From Corynebacterium glucuronolyticum (GTDB lineage Bacteria > Actinomycetota > Actinomycetes > Mycobacteriales > Mycobacteriaceae): a stretch of 64,000 bases of DNA. Below, piece after piece: positions 35,977 to 44,743 of this stretch. The first letter of the stretch is position 1. Each line of letters opens with the position of its first letter. Position numbers and translations under genes: made by a program. The notes under the pieces are model-generated. The model was not told the origin of the DNA. It did not search any database and saw only the letters and a program-made list of their open reading frames with translations. Where the stretch lies: NCBI GenBank assembly GCA_022772305.1, contig JALFAQ010000021.1:1-64000 (forward strand), given 5' to 3'.

Positions 35977-36474
35977 CTAGTAGTTGTCCTGCGCCCAGCG
36001 CAGCGTGCGCGGGTGGAAGCTGAGCATCAGCGTGGCGATCGATGCTCCGGCCAGGAGAACAATCCAGACGATTTTCCCTGCTGTGAACGCGTAGTACGCG
36101 CAGCCGAGAAGCAAAATGTTGATGAATACAATGAGTCCCCTTCCCCAGCGCCCACCGCGGAGGAGATTGACGGCTGCAGCGAGCAGGCCACCAAAGAAGA
36201 TGAGGAACATGACTGCCGTGCCCACGCCGACGAGTCCAGCGCTGGAGCTGTCGGAGACGATAGACGTCTCCTCAACCCCCATCAGTTCACGGGCGATGAG
36301 GAAGATGCCGTACCCGACACCGACGAGCCCCTCGGCAAGGGCGATGTAGCAAGCCACGGCGAGGGTGACGGGAAGACCCGCGATGGTGGATCGCGATCCT
36401 GCCTTTTCAACCTGATCCGACCCCGTCGCCGCGGGCTGGGCGTTATTGTTCGCATTATCCTTCGGTGCAGTCAC
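35977..36474 (-). CDS. Four-helix membrane protein of unknown function
   Basis: A 165-residue protein: about 30 polar N-terminal residues rich in Asn/Ala/Asp, then four hydrophobic helices (LPVTLAVACYIALAEGLVGV onwards) with short loops. No family was firmly recognised; it resembles small actinobacterial integral membrane proteins found between Rv3212- and Rv3218-like genes. The start is GTG at 36474 or ATG at 36483; the frame to 36639 has no ribosome site. It is convergent with the PQQ-like gene. Confidence 0.7.
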   Translation of the reverse strand: MTAPKDNANNNAQPAATGSDQVEKAGSRSTIAGLPVTLAVACYIALAEGLVGVGYGIFLIARELMGVEETSIVSDSSSAGLVGVGTAVMFLIFFGGLLAAAVNLLRGGRWGRGLIVFINILLLGCAYYAFTAGKIVWIVLLAGASIATLMLSFHPRTLRWAQDNY

Positions 36475-36672
36475 ACACCGCATATTACCGGGTGGCCTCC
36501 ACGCCACTGCGCAAGCGATGCATTCCACCACTCCCCGATCCCCCTTCGACCTCGTTGTACTGCTGGAATGGAGCCAGTGAGAATGCCATCCGCACGCTGT
36601 GCTGCCTCCCTGCGTCAGCGCTGGCGACACGCGCGTCATGCAGGAAACTACAAATTAGATAGGCTATGAGCC

Positions 36673-37749
36673 ATGAGGGCACTTCTAATTTCCAATCCGA
36701 ACTCCACCTCCCTCAACGGCGAGGTTCCCCGCGAGGTCATCCCCGCGCTCATGGGCGCAACAGACCTCGTCTCCCGCTTCACCGAGTATGCCGGGCACGC
36801 GGAACACATCGTCCAGGGGCTCACGCGTGAAGACGTGGATGTCGTCATCATTATGGGAGGCGACGGGTCGGTCAACGAAGTGCTCAACGGCCTGCTTGGC
36901 CCCGATGTCGATAACCGACCTGCACCCGAGGAACTTCCCCGACTCGCCGTTATCCCCTCGGGGTCTGCCAACGTCTTTGCCCGTGCGCTGGGCTACCCCA
37001 ACCACCCGGGGGCTGCGGCGAAGAAACTCGCGGGACTCCTGGCATCCGACACTACGCGGATCTTGCCTGCCGGCCGGTCCGCAGCTAGGTGGTTCATCGT
37101 CAACGTTGGCTTTGGCCTGGATGCCGCCGTCATCAAAGGTATGGAAAAACTGCGTGGACGTGGTATCTCCGCCACCACCGGCGTATACGGAGCGATCGCG
37201 ACGCGGGCATGGAGGCAACTGCGCAAGTTCCCGCCGAACATCACGATCACGATTCCAGGGGATGCACTGCAGACAACCGGTGGCGATGGTGCGCACCTTT
37301 ACCAAGAGGAGATTCACGTCGCAGACGATGTCACGCTGACAGACATCCCCTTCACCGTGGTGACGAACACCAACCCATGGACGTATGCCGGTGCGCTGCC
37401 GATTATCACCAATCCTGACCAGACGCTGGATAAGGCGCTGTCCCTCTATGCGCTGCACGATATCTCTGGCATCGGCGGACTCGGTGCCCTGCTCCACACC
37501 GTAGGAGCCGCCCGCCAGCTGTTGTCCGGCTTCGACTTCCATGAGCGCGAATTCCGCATTGATGATGTCTCCACCATTCACCTGTCGAGCGCCGAACCCC
37601 TCCCCGTGCAGATTGACGGCGAATCCATAGAGGAAACAACGCACCTGACGGTTACCTCCATCCCCCGGTGCATTGAGGTTGTGGCGGATCCAACCGACCA
37701 CTTTGATGATGTCATCGGTGAGGTGCTGGATAACAGCGCGCTGCTCTAG
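36673..37749 (+). CDS. Diacylglycerol kinase-family lipid kinase (Rv3218-like)
   Basis: A 358-residue soluble or membrane-associated kinase. The N-terminal catalytic domain has the nucleotide signature MGGDGSVNEVLNGL (about residues 61-74), followed by VIPSGSANVFARALG and a C-terminal beta-sandwich ending in a QIDGE motif. These are the signatures of DgkB/YegS/sphingosine kinase-like enzymes, which phosphorylate diacylglycerol or related lipids; the substrate here is unknown. The ATG at 36673 lies 198 nt from the divergent membrane protein start. Confidence 0.88.
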   Translation: MRALLISNPNSTSLNGEVPREVIPALMGATDLVSRFTEYAGHAEHIVQGLTREDVDVVIIMGGDGSVNEVLNGLLGPDVDNRPAPEELPRLAVIPSGSANVFARALGYPNHPGAAAKKLAGLLASDTTRILPAGRSAARWFIVNVGFGLDAAVIKGMEKLRGRGISATTGVYGAIATRAWRQLRKFPPNITITIPGDALQTTGGDGAHLYQEEIHVADDVTLTDIPFTVVTNTNPWTYAGALPIITNPDQTLDKALSLYALHDISGIGGLGALLHTVGAARQLLSGFDFHEREFRIDDVSTIHLSSAEPLPVQIDGESIEETTHLTVTSIPRCIEVVADPTDHFDDVIGEVLDNSALL

Positions 37750-38512
37750 GAACGGCTGAGACACCGGACCTGGTTTCACCACTGCTCTATAACAAGCAGC
37801 ATGCACGTCTTTTGGTACCGGTTAATGCCTCTTGAGCTCGCTCCATTGTGCGAGTCATCCGGGAGCTCCCCTGGCGGTGAGTGGCCTTTCCCCTTCCCAA
37901 AGGGAAGTAAAACCCAAGATTTTCATGAGAATTTACAAAGACTTTAGTTCCATACTCAAAACTAGTGGTTTTTGACCTTCTTTCGCCCAATTTTGGGGGT
38001 AAACAACGTTCAAGTAAGGCTCGCATAAGAAACCCCACCCTGTCAAACCGTACGACAGCGACCAGGGCTTTTAGTAGGCGAAAATTCACCTAACCTTCGA
38101 TAGAGTAGGTTCAATTGTTAAACAATCATGACATAGGACAACTACCGCTCACCTGCTTTTTTAACGTGTTGTTCACTCGAAGTATGGAGATACTTTGTGT
38201 GATTTCCGTCACTTTTCGCAAATAACCCTAGCTTTCTAGCGAAAGACGTGACAAGATAGCCGAGTACCGCAAAGCGGTGGATGTCAATTCGCCGCTGCAG
38301 TCTGGAAGCCAGATTAAGCACCGGTGGACACAGTTCGCGTCTCATGCGACGACGAACAAGTTAAAGCGGGCCACCGGACGCTGAGAACACGTCGATGTTT
38401 TCCTCCCTTAATAGGGAGCATTCAGCGTGCCCGGACGAAAAACGCCGGGCTTATTACTCAAGACCGGCTATATGAGAAGAACCTAAGTAAAAACCACAAA
38501 GGAGAAATGATT
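37750..38512. other. Long gene-free leader and promoter region of the whiB gene
   Basis: No convincing gene lies in these 760 nt on either strand. They are more AT-rich than the neighbours. A CRP/GlxR-like site is at 38198-38213. Further down are two hairpins: CTCCCT/AGGGAG at 38403-38418 and GCCCGG/CCGGGC at 38429-38450, the latter followed by TTATTACT. If transcription starts near the CRP site, the leader exceeds 200 nt. Confidence 0.55.
38198..38213. promoter_or_regulatory. CRP/GlxR-type cAMP receptor binding site
   Basis: TGTGATTTCCGTCACT fits the GlxR/CRP consensus TGTGA-N6-TCACA with one mismatch at the last base. It lies 300 nt upstream of the whiB start. Mycobacterial CRP is known to bind upstream of whiB1, so control by cAMP is a reasonable inference. 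Confidence 0.6.
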
Positions 38513-38770
38513 ATGGATTGGCGCCACCAGGCAGTGTGCCGCGACGAGGACCCGGAGCTCTTCTTCCCGGTAGGTAACTCCGGCCCGGCACTCGCTCAGA
38601 TTGCAAAGGCAAAGGTTGTATGCAACCGCTGCCCCGTTACCTCCCAGTGCCTCAAGTGGGCACTCGAGACCGGCCAGGATGCCGGCGTGTGGGGCGGAAT
38701 GAGCGAGGAGGAGCGTCGCGCTCTCCGTCGCCGCAAGAACCGTGGCCGTCGTCGCATCGCTGCCATCTAA
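38513..38770 (+). CDS. whcE: WhiB-family Fe-S transcription regulator, WhiB1/WhcE-like
   Basis: An 85-residue Wbl protein with the four cluster cysteines: Cys9 (AVCRDEDPE), then CNRC and VTSQC (Cys37, Cys40, Cys46). The beta-turn GVWGG follows, then a basic tail RRRKNRGRRR that contacts DNA. It matches WhiB1 (Rv3219) and, from its place next to sigH-rshA, C. glutamicum WhcE, an activator of oxidative and heat stress genes. WhiB1-type clusters bind NO and the primary sigma factor. The start is ATG at 38513, 8 nt after AAAGGAG; ATG at 38507 is too close. Confidence 0.9.
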   Translation: MDWRHQAVCRDEDPELFFPVGNSGPALAQIAKAKVVCNRCPVTSQCLKWALETGQDAGVWGGMSEEERRALRRRKNRGRRRIAAI

Positions 38771-38803
38771 ACACTCAGCGAACACAAAGTAGCAGAATCT
38801 CAT

Positions 38804-38833
38804 TTGGGCGAAGCGCTTGCTTTCCACTAGAGT
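38804..38833 (+). promoter_or_regulatory. Possible promoter of the bL37 gene
   Basis: TTGGGC at 38804 and TAGAGT at 38828 are separated by 18 nt, a fair sigma-A-type match. They lie about 90 nt upstream of the bL37 start and after the whiB stop. Confidence 0.35.
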
Positions 38834-38922
38834 AGGCAAGAGTTTCACCCGTGCGGTGTTGTTTTCGGACTCACCAGCCGGGCCTAGCAAAGTTTACTCA
38901 CGTTTTAATAAAGGAGACCACT

Positions 38923-38997
38923 ATGAGCAAGCGTGGACGCAAGCGTCGCGATCGCCGTAAGAAGAGCGCTAACCACGGAAAGCGGCCAAACGCTTAA
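38923..38997 (+). CDS. 50S ribosomal protein bL37 (24 aa)
   Basis: A 24-residue, extremely basic peptide, MSKRGRKRRDRR to NHGKRPNA, matching the small actinobacterial ribosomal protein bL37 seen in mycobacterial 70S structures. ATG at 38923 follows AAGGAG by 6 nt, and a strong terminator follows the stop, so this is a stand-alone gene. Automatic gene callers often miss it because of its length. Location just after whiB1 agrees with mycobacteria. Confidence 0.85.
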   Translation: MSKRGRKRRDRRKKSANHGKRPNA

Positions 38998-39007
38998 ACC
39001 GTACGTA

Positions 39008-39045
39008 ACGGGCACCCAGCAAATTCTGCTGGGTGCCCGTTTTCT
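39008..39045 (+). terminator. Intrinsic terminator of the bL37 gene
   Basis: A perfect 14-bp stem, ACGGGCACCCAGCA at 39008-39021 with its complement at 39027-39040, has a 5-nt loop and is followed by TTTCTT. Confidence 0.95.
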
Positions 39046-39113
39046 TATGTCTCACTATGACGCAGTGCCTGTAGTAGACCCTGCGCCTGTAGTAGCCTCT
39101 GCGGTCGGAGTTT

Positions 39114-39407
39114 TCAGAGACCTCTGTGGCCGCGGCGTGATGGTAACGGGCTGCCCGTTCGAAAATGAACTCTAATGAACTCTGCAGCTGTTGATGAAAA
39201 ATTGAGGAAGAAGCACCAGGGCACTGCGGTGTGCGACAGGCTATTGCTCTGAGGCGCATCCGCGTAGAGCCAAACAACCAAGATGAGCGCAGCCAGTGTT
39301 AACAGCGCCAGGTACATCTGCCATCGTCGATTCTTGCGAAGATGCGGCGACGTACCGGTGGAAGCAAAGCCCACGGGTGCGAGAAGGGTAAATACGTACC
39401 ACAACAC
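39114..39407 (-). CDS. Doubtful small membrane protein, 97 aa
   Basis: A GTG-started ORF with two hydrophobic stretches (MLWYVFTLLAPVGFAS and WQMYLALLTLAALILVVWLY), followed by a tail that looks less protein-like. It lies in the otherwise empty 39046-39584 interval. There is no clear ribosome site and no family recognised. The N-terminal 60 residues may be real, with the tail eroded. Otherwise nothing is seen in this interval. Confidence 0.3.
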   Translation of the reverse strand: MLWYVFTLLAPVGFASTGTSPHLRKNRRWQMYLALLTLAALILVVWLYADAPQSNSLSHTAVPWCFFLNFSSTAAEFIRVHFRTGSPLPSRRGHRGL

Positions 39408-39584
39408 GGGTCGGTACTCTTTGTTTTAGGGAATCATGGTCGAACGAGCTGTGCAGCGTTCCCACTGTTGATGCGGTGCAAGTCGGCCCCCTGTGCTGCT
39501 GCGCCCATGGTGTACAGAATAAAACGGAGGTTTCCACCGTGCATAAGTAGAAACCCCCAGGGACGCTCGTGGCGTTTTGTGGCG

Positions 39585-39893
39585 CTACCCCTCTGTGATC
39601 GTCCAGCTGACGTGGATCGAGGTCACGATGCGCTGGCGCAGAGTGGAGGGCGCAGACTCGTGGCAGCAGGACCGCAAAAGGTTGCGTACTTCCTTTTCAA
39701 TGCCCAAAATCCTGAAGCACTCCGGGCACGCCTCCAGCTGGTGTTCCAACAGCCGGCGTTTTTCCTCCGTACATTCGTTGTCCAGGATCTCTGCGAGTAG
39801 CGCGTACGAATCCTCACATGCGCAGCCTTCCGGGTTCGAGTGATCAACACAGCCGCACGGGAGTTTATTGCCGTGGATGAAATCCTCCGCCAT
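39585..39893 (-). CDS. rshA: Anti-sigma factor RshA (mycothiol-system, ZAS family)
   Basis: A 102-residue zinc-binding anti-sigma factor. The HxxxCxxC motif is HQLEACPEC (about residues 50-58), with further cysteines around it (CGCVDH, CACED, SCCHE). RshA holds SigH inactive in reducing conditions and releases it when the cysteines oxidise. The ATG at 39893 overlaps the sigH stop as TAATG, which couples the two. Confidence 0.92.
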   Translation of the reverse strand: MAEDFIHGNKLPCGCVDHSNPEGCACEDSYALLAEILDNECTEEKRRLLEHQLEACPECFRILGIEKEVRNLLRSCCHESAPSTLRQRIVTSIHVSWTITEG

Positions 39894-40495
39894 TACTTCT
39901 TCGCCTTCCCTGTTGAAATACCCTGTTCTTTCGCTACTTCCTTTAACGCCTCTCGCAACTGTTTTCTTCCACGGTGAAGCCTGGACATGACCGTGCCGAT
40001 GGGCGTGCCCATAATCTCGGCAATCTCCTTGTAGGCCAGTCCTTCCACGTCAGCGTAGTAAACGACCATGCGATTGTCCTCGCTCAAACCGTTGAGGGCC
40101 TCGGTGATTTTGGTGTTCGGCATCCGCTTCAGCGCCTCCACCTCAGCGGACTGCAAACCGGTGGAATCATGCTGCGAGGTAGACAGCAGCTGGTAATCGG
40201 TCACGTCATCGGCGCTCGTCTCCAGCGGGCGGCGCTGCTGCTTCCGGTACGTGTTGATGTAGCTGTTGGTCATGATGCGGTACAGCCACGCCTTCAGGTT
40301 CGTACCCGGTTTGAAGGAGTGAAAATTCTTGAAGGCCTTCATGTACGTTTCCTGAACCAGGTCTTCCGCATCTGTGGGATTCCGGGTCAGCCGAAGCGCA
40401 CCACCGTAGAGTTGGTCAAGCAACGGGAGCGCCTCTTGCTCAAAGCGCTCTTCCAGCGCCTTTTTGTCCGTTGGGTCTGTTCTCGTCGTTGCCAC
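39893..40495 (-). CDS. sigH: ECF sigma factor SigH (SigR-type)
   Basis: A 200-residue ECF sigma factor. Region 2 has [20 protein letters not shown] and the -10-recognising [17 protein letters not shown]. Region 4 has the helix-turn-helix [20 protein letters not shown]. Together these match SigH/SigR, the master regulator of thiol-oxidative and heat stress in actinobacteria. GTG at 40495 is the likely start. It is transcribed with rshA, and the whiB gene is 1.1 kb away on the other strand. Confidence 0.93.
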   Translation of the reverse strand: MATTRTDPTDKKALEERFEQEALPLLDQLYGGALRLTRNPTDAEDLVQETYMKAFKNFHSFKPGTNLKAWLYRIMTNSYINTYRKQQRRPLETSADDVTDYQLLSTSQHDSTGLQSAEVEALKRMPNTKITEALNGLSEDNRMVVYYADVEGLAYKEIAEIMGTPIGTVMSRLHRGRKQLREALKEVAKEQGISTGKAKK

Positions 40496-40579
40496 GTTAC
40501 GTGATTCTGCCTTTCTTGCCTCTTCGTTGGCTGTGGGCTGTCTTTTATCAATTGTAGAGATGTGGAAATATAAAGGGCT

Positions 40580-41059
40580 ATGTCAGGCCATAAAGCAGCG
40601 ACAAAAGCACTGGAAGTTCTCCAAGACGCGAAGGTGGAATTCACACAGCATTCCTTCCCTGCAGGCCAGGATCACTTTGGCGATAACGCCGCCGCGCAGC
40701 TCACGCACCTGGACGCCGACCAGATCATGAAGACCCTGGTTGTTGCCTCCGGCAAGGATCTAGCGATCGCGGTTCTCCCGGTCTCTCACCACTTGAGTTT
40801 GAAGAAGGTGGCGAAGGCATGGGGAGTGAAGTCCGCTGAGATGGCGGATCCGCACAAGGCGCAGCTGGCTACCGGTTATATTCCCGGTGGCATCACCGCC
40901 CTCGGAACGAAGAAGCCGATGACTGTCTTCCTCGATGAGACTGCCACCCTGTGGGACACGATGGCTGTCTCCGGCGGGCGCCGCGGTCTTGACGTGGAGC
41001 TTGCCCCCGACGATTACATCGCTTTGACGAAGGCCATCGTGGCCGATGTCCTGCAATAA
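40580..41059 (+). CDS. ybaK: YbaK/EbsC-type Cys-tRNA(Pro) deacylase
   Basis: A 159-residue soluble trans-editing protein. The conserved lysine in DQIMKTLVV and the [16 protein letters not shown] segment are typical of bacterial YbaK. It hydrolyses Cys-tRNA(Pro) formed by prolyl-tRNA synthetase. The ATG at 40580 gives the normal N-terminus. It diverges from sigH with 84 nt between the starts, and a terminator follows. Confidence 0.9.
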   Translation: MSGHKAATKALEVLQDAKVEFTQHSFPAGQDHFGDNAAAQLTHLDADQIMKTLVVASGKDLAIAVLPVSHHLSLKKVAKAWGVKSAEMADPHKAQLATGYIPGGITALGTKKPMTVFLDETATLWDTMAVSGGRRGLDVELAPDDYIALTKAIVADVLQ

Positions 41060-41099
41060 TCTGAAGCAAACTCTAGCGAGAATACGTAGGACTCATCGC

Positions 41100-41131
41100 A
41101 CCCGTGGCAGTTTCACCTGCCACGGGTTTTC
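41100..41131 (+). terminator. Intrinsic terminator after ybaK
   Basis: Stem CCCGTGGCA (41101-41109) with TGCCACGGG (41118-41126), 8-nt loop, then TTTTCG. It may also stop the convergent SRAP transcript, whose stop codon lies 8 nt away. Confidence 0.85.
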
Positions 41132-41138
41132 GTTGTGT

Positions 41139-41879
41139 CTACAGCAGCCTGCCCACCGGCGCGAGGAGCTCCGGGAAGTCATTACGGACGTTTCCTACTC
41201 GGCTATCTACTTCCGTCGTAACGAACGTGCTGCGCAGGCTCTCCGGGGTGGGCGCGAGCAGCTCCTCGGCTTCCTCGGCATCGCCTTCCAGCCACTGTGC
41301 CACCTCGTCTGGAGCCAGGAACCTCGGCATCCGGTGGTGGAGCCAGTCAATGGGTTCTTTGGAATCGGTGGTCACGATCGTTGCCGAGACCTGCCCGAGA
41401 CCCGTGCTGTACAGCCCGGCGGCCCACATGAGTGGACCAGTCTGCGCGTCATTTTCTGCGCCCGCACCCGACTCCGCGGGCCGATGGACGAAATAGGGGG
41501 TCTTCGTTTTCCCCTGTGTTTGCCACTCGTAGTAGCCATCCATGGGGATGATGCAGCGCGTTTTCTTGAACGCATCGCGGAAGCTGGGTTTCTGGGCAAC
41601 CGTCTCCGCACGGGCATTGAAGAGGGACGGGCCCGAATCGTCTTTCTTCCAGTGCGGGAAGAGTCCCCAGCGCGCCGGTTCAAGCACCGCCGCACCCTGC
41701 GGGTCTGCTGATTCTTCGCTGGTTGCCGGCCGAACGATGACTATCTTCTGCGTCGGCGCAATGTTGTAGCGCTCCATCGGGGTGCTGTGCGGCGCAAGGA
41801 GTTCACCGTAGGGGGTGATGTCCGCTGCGGCATGAAGGAGGGCGTCGGAGGTAGTAAAAAGCACGAATCGTCCACACAT
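41139..41879 (-). CDS. SRAP/YedK-family DNA-protein crosslink sensor
   Basis: A 246-residue SRAP domain protein beginning MCGRF. Cys2 is the catalytic residue that, after Met removal, bonds covalently to abasic sites in single-stranded DNA and shields them. Other signatures are RYNIAPTQ, the Asn in LFNARAET, the Glu in DGYYEW, and HHRMPRFL, with the conserved second His. ATG at 41879 is fixed by the need for Cys2. Divergent from aroA by 19 bp, so the two promoters must overlap coding sequence. Confidence 0.92.
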   Translation of the reverse strand: MCGRFVLFTTSDALLHAAADITPYGELLAPHSTPMERYNIAPTQKIVIVRPATSEESADPQGAAVLEPARWGLFPHWKKDDSGPSLFNARAETVAQKPSFRDAFKKTRCIIPMDGYYEWQTQGKTKTPYFVHRPAESGAGAENDAQTGPLMWAAGLYSTGLGQVSATIVTTDSKEPIDWLHHRMPRFLAPDEVAQWLEGDAEEAEELLAPTPESLRSTFVTTEVDSRVGNVRNDFPELLAPVGRLL

Positions 41880-41884
41880 GCGTT

Positions 41885-41890
41885 TAAGAT
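41885..41890 (+). promoter_or_regulatory. -10 element suggesting leaderless aroA transcription
   Basis: TAAGAT at 41885-41890 is followed 8 nt later by GTG at 41899. This spacing puts the transcription start on or beside the start codon, in line with the common leaderless mRNAs of corynebacteria. No ribosome site is seen before aroA. Confidence 0.45.
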
Positions 41891-41898
41891 TAGTGGCT

Positions 41899-43176
41899 GT
41901 GAGCACTTCTTGGTCTGCCCCGTATCATCCGACCCCCGTCGACGGCACAGTCACCGTCCCCGGCTCCAAATCGATGACCAACCGCGCGTTGATCATCGCC
42001 GCCGGGGCGACCTCCCCGTCGACGGTTCGTGGTGCGCTTGCATCCCGCGATAGCGATTTGATGATCGGTGCGCTGCGCACGCTCGGCTGCGAGATGATTG
42101 TCGACGGCTCGACAGTCACCGTTCGTCCTGGTCCTGTCACCGGCGGTGGTCAGATCGATTGTGGGCTGGCAGGCACGGTCATGCGGTTCATCCCGCCCGT
42201 TGCGGCTATGGCTTCTCAGCCCACGCTTATCGACGGCGACCCTGCTGCTCGTCACCGCCCCATGGCCACGATGACCGATGCGCTAGTTCAGCTTGGGGCA
42301 CGCGTCGAGGGCAAGACACTGCCACTGACGGTCACCGGACCGATCCGCGGTGGTACCGCACGCATCGATGCCTCCGCCTCCTCCCAGTTTGTCTCCGGGT
42401 TGCTTCTGTCCGGCGCACGCTTTGCCGACGGTGTCACTGTCATTCACACGGGTGAGTCTGTGCCGTCACTTCCCCACATTGAGATGACGCTCGCCATGTT
42501 GCGCACGGCAGGCGTGGAAAGCTCGCAGGACCACGACGAAGAAGCCGGTGCATACTCGTGGACCGTTCCGCACCAGGAATACGCAGGCAGTGCGATGATC
42601 ATCGAACCGGACTTGTCCAACGCCGCCGCGTTTCTCGCTGCGGCTGCCGTCACCGGCGGGCGTGTGCACGTCCCCGGCTGGCCGTCGACGACCACGCAGC
42701 CAGGCGATGAGATCCGCCACATTTTCGACGCAATGGGCTGCTCACACGAGCTGTCGGCGGACGGCATCCTCACCGTCCAGGGGCCTGCAGACGGCACCCT
42801 CCACGGGATTGATGCCGACCTGTCAGCTGTTGGAGAGCTCACTCCTACCGTCGCCGCCGTCTGCGCATTGGCAGATTCCCCGTCACGGCTCACCGGCATC
42901 GCCCACCTGCGCGGGCACGAAACCGACCGCCTGCACGCCCTCACGGCAGAGCTCACCGGCATGGGGTGCGGCTGCGAGGAACTCGACGATGGTCTTGCCA
43001 TTACACCGGCCCCGATGACGGGAGGACTGTGGCGTTCCTACGAAGATCACCGCATGGCCACCGCCGGCACCATCGTCGGACTGAAAGTGAAGGATACGTA
43101 CGTGGAAAATATCGAAACGACGTCGAAGACAATGCCTGGTTTTGCACAGATGTGGGAGGCGCTCCTTGGCGCGTAG
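41899..43176 (+). CDS. aroA: 3-phosphoshikimate 1-carboxyvinyltransferase (EPSP synthase)
   Basis: A 425-residue enzyme of the shikimate pathway, which joins PEP to shikimate 3-phosphate. Signatures: PGSKSMTNRALIIAA (S3P binding), LAGTVMRFIPPVAA and RPMATMTDAL, where other species often have GNAGT and RPM; ASASSQFVSGLL; and DHRMATAG near the C-terminus. It is the class I-like actinobacterial form. The start is uncertain: GTG at 41899 fits leaderless initiation, while ATG at 41878 and GTG at 41893 are also in frame. Overlaps rsgA by 11 nt. Confidence 0.92.
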   Translation: MSTSWSAPYHPTPVDGTVTVPGSKSMTNRALIIAAGATSPSTVRGALASRDSDLMIGALRTLGCEMIVDGSTVTVRPGPVTGGGQIDCGLAGTVMRFIPPVAAMASQPTLIDGDPAARHRPMATMTDALVQLGARVEGKTLPLTVTGPIRGGTARIDASASSQFVSGLLLSGARFADGVTVIHTGESVPSLPHIEMTLAMLRTAGVESSQDHDEEAGAYSWTVPHQEYAGSAMIIEPDLSNAAAFLAAAAVTGGRVHVPGWPSTTTQPGDEIRHIFDAMGCSHELSADGILTVQGPADGTLHGIDADLSAVGELTPTVAAVCALADSPSRLTGIAHLRGHETDRLHALTAELTGMGCGCEELDDGLAITPAPMTGGLWRSYEDHRMATAGTIVGLKVKDTYVENIETTSKTMPGFAQMWEALLGA

Positions 43177-44167
43177 AAGCTACTCCAGTTACGACGAATC
43201 GGATGTAAAGATCCGCCCGGGCAAGGGCTCGCGGCCGCGTACAAAGAAGCGGCCCAGCCACAAGGATGCGGAGTTCGGAACTGTTATCACCAAAGACCGT
43301 GGCAGGTGGGGGGTCATCCTGGACGGCCAGGAAGCACCGGTGACCGCCATGCGCGCACGTGAGCTTGGACGCACGACAATTGTCGTTGGCGATCGCGTGG
43401 GGTTGGTCGGTGACACCAGTGGCAAGAAGGACACTCTCGCCCGCATCGTGAAGCTAGAGGAGCGCACGTCGGTGCTCCGGCGAACCGCCGACGATACCGA
43501 CCCGTATGAGCGGATCGTCGTGGCCAACGCCGAGCAACTGCTCATTGTTACCGCGGTGGCGGATCCCCCACCGCGTGCAGGCTTCGTGGCCCGCGCCCTC
43601 ATCGCTGCGTTCGTGGGCAACATCACCCCGATTCTCTGTCTGACCAAATCCGACCTCGCCGATCCGACACCGTTTGCCGAGGAGTTTGCCGATCTCGATG
43701 TGCAGGTCATTCTCGCAGGCGTGGAAGATGATTTGGATGCGGTGCACGACGTGGTCACTGGCCATACAACCGCACTCATTGGCCACAGTGGCGTGGGCAA
43801 GTCAACCCTCGTTAATCGCCTTGTCCCCGATGCCGACCGGGTAACAGGAGAAGTTAGCGCCATTGGCAAAGGCCGCCATACCTCGACGCAATCCGTGGCG
43901 CTCCCGCTTCCCGACGGAGGCTGGATCATTGATACCCCAGGCATCCGTTCCTTCGGCTTAGCCCACGTCGATGCGGACACTGTCGTGCAAGTTTTCCCCG
44001 ATCTTGCCGCAGCAGCAGAAAAGTGCCCGCGTGGCTGTACGCACATGGGGCCACCAGCCGACCCCGAGTGCGCCCTCGACGCGCTGGAGGGCGCATCAGC
44101 ACGGCGAGTTGCCGCTGTCCGCTCCCTTCTCGAGGCACTCCGTAGCAACGTCGATTGGGAGATGTAG
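43166..44167 (+). CDS. rsgA: Ribosome small-subunit-dependent GTPase A
   Basis: A 333-residue circularly permuted GTPase that helps mature the 30S subunit. The N-terminal OB domain is followed by LTKSD (G4), then G1 GHSGVGKST, then DTPGIRSFG (G3), an order that is diagnostic. A C-terminal zinc site is in CPRGCTHMGPPADPEC. The start is TTG at 43166 inside the aroA 3' end, with GGGAGG about 6 nt upstream; this overlap implies co-translation with aroA. Confidence 0.92.
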   Translation: MARRSYSSYDESDVKIRPGKGSRPRTKKRPSHKDAEFGTVITKDRGRWGVILDGQEAPVTAMRARELGRTTIVVGDRVGLVGDTSGKKDTLARIVKLEERTSVLRRTADDTDPYERIVVANAEQLLIVTAVADPPPRAGFVARALIAAFVGNITPILCLTKSDLADPTPFAEEFADLDVQVILAGVEDDLDAVHDVVTGHTTALIGHSGVGKSTLVNRLVPDADRVTGEVSAIGKGRHTSTQSVALPLPDGGWIIDTPGIRSFGLAHVDADTVVQVFPDLAAAAEKCPRGCTHMGPPADPECALDALEGASARRVAAVRSLLEALRSNVDWEM

Positions 44168-44743
44168 GCACTCACTTTTCATTAGCAGCATCCCCGGTGT
44201 CCACGTCACTGGGGATACTCGGCTTACCTCTCTTCACAGCGTTTCCGCTTTACCTCTTTCCCTTTCCGGGCTTTACCCTTCCTCTCTTTTTCTTTTTCCT
44301 GTTAAAAAGTAAGACACCCAAAAACCCAAGCACAGCTCGTGAGGCATCGACTGTAAGCCAGAGTCTCCCTACTTTTCGGGTGTACCTCTTCCCCGGCGCG
44401 CCCCACGTCACAGGCACCGTTTCCGTCGCTTATCGGGCTCCTTCTCAGTTTCTTCCGCTTGCCATTCGCGCCCATGTCTTAGTGTTACATATCCGCTGTA
44501 CATGGCGGATTTGCTTGCATTTTCCGGGGTCGCATGCCGCGCTTAGCCGGTGCATCCTGCAGCCATCAGAGACTCGGCACTATCCGGTTCCTTTTTCAGT
44601 AAGGATACGGTTTTTCGGTTTTAGTTTTTTGAGAAAACCATTCGTCCACCATGCATTCTGTGCACACCTGCCCCCTTTTGGAGGTGTTCTTATTGAAAAT
44701 AAAGTCGCATTAGAACTTAGGGCACCCTATTCTATTCGTAGCG
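44168..44743. other. Gene-free interval between rsgA and the metal ABC operon
   Basis: No reliable gene is present. A 10-bp hairpin (44190-44216, ATCCCCGGTG with CACTGGGGAT) lies 22 nt past rsgA and may aid termination, though no T-run follows. From about 44222 to 44305 the plus strand is strongly pyrimidine-rich. A 12-nt palindrome-like TAGGG-CA-CCCTA lies at 44718-44729, just upstream of the operon promoter. Confidence 0.45.

Noticed and set aside
36685..37806. 373-codon minus-strand open frame opposite the lipid kinase
   Set aside because: Mirror frame; the plus strand carries clear kinase signatures.
44718..44729. TAGGG-CA-CCCTA as a DtxR iron box
   Set aside because: Only 5-bp arms and no match to the 19-bp DtxR consensus; kept only as an unassigned palindrome.
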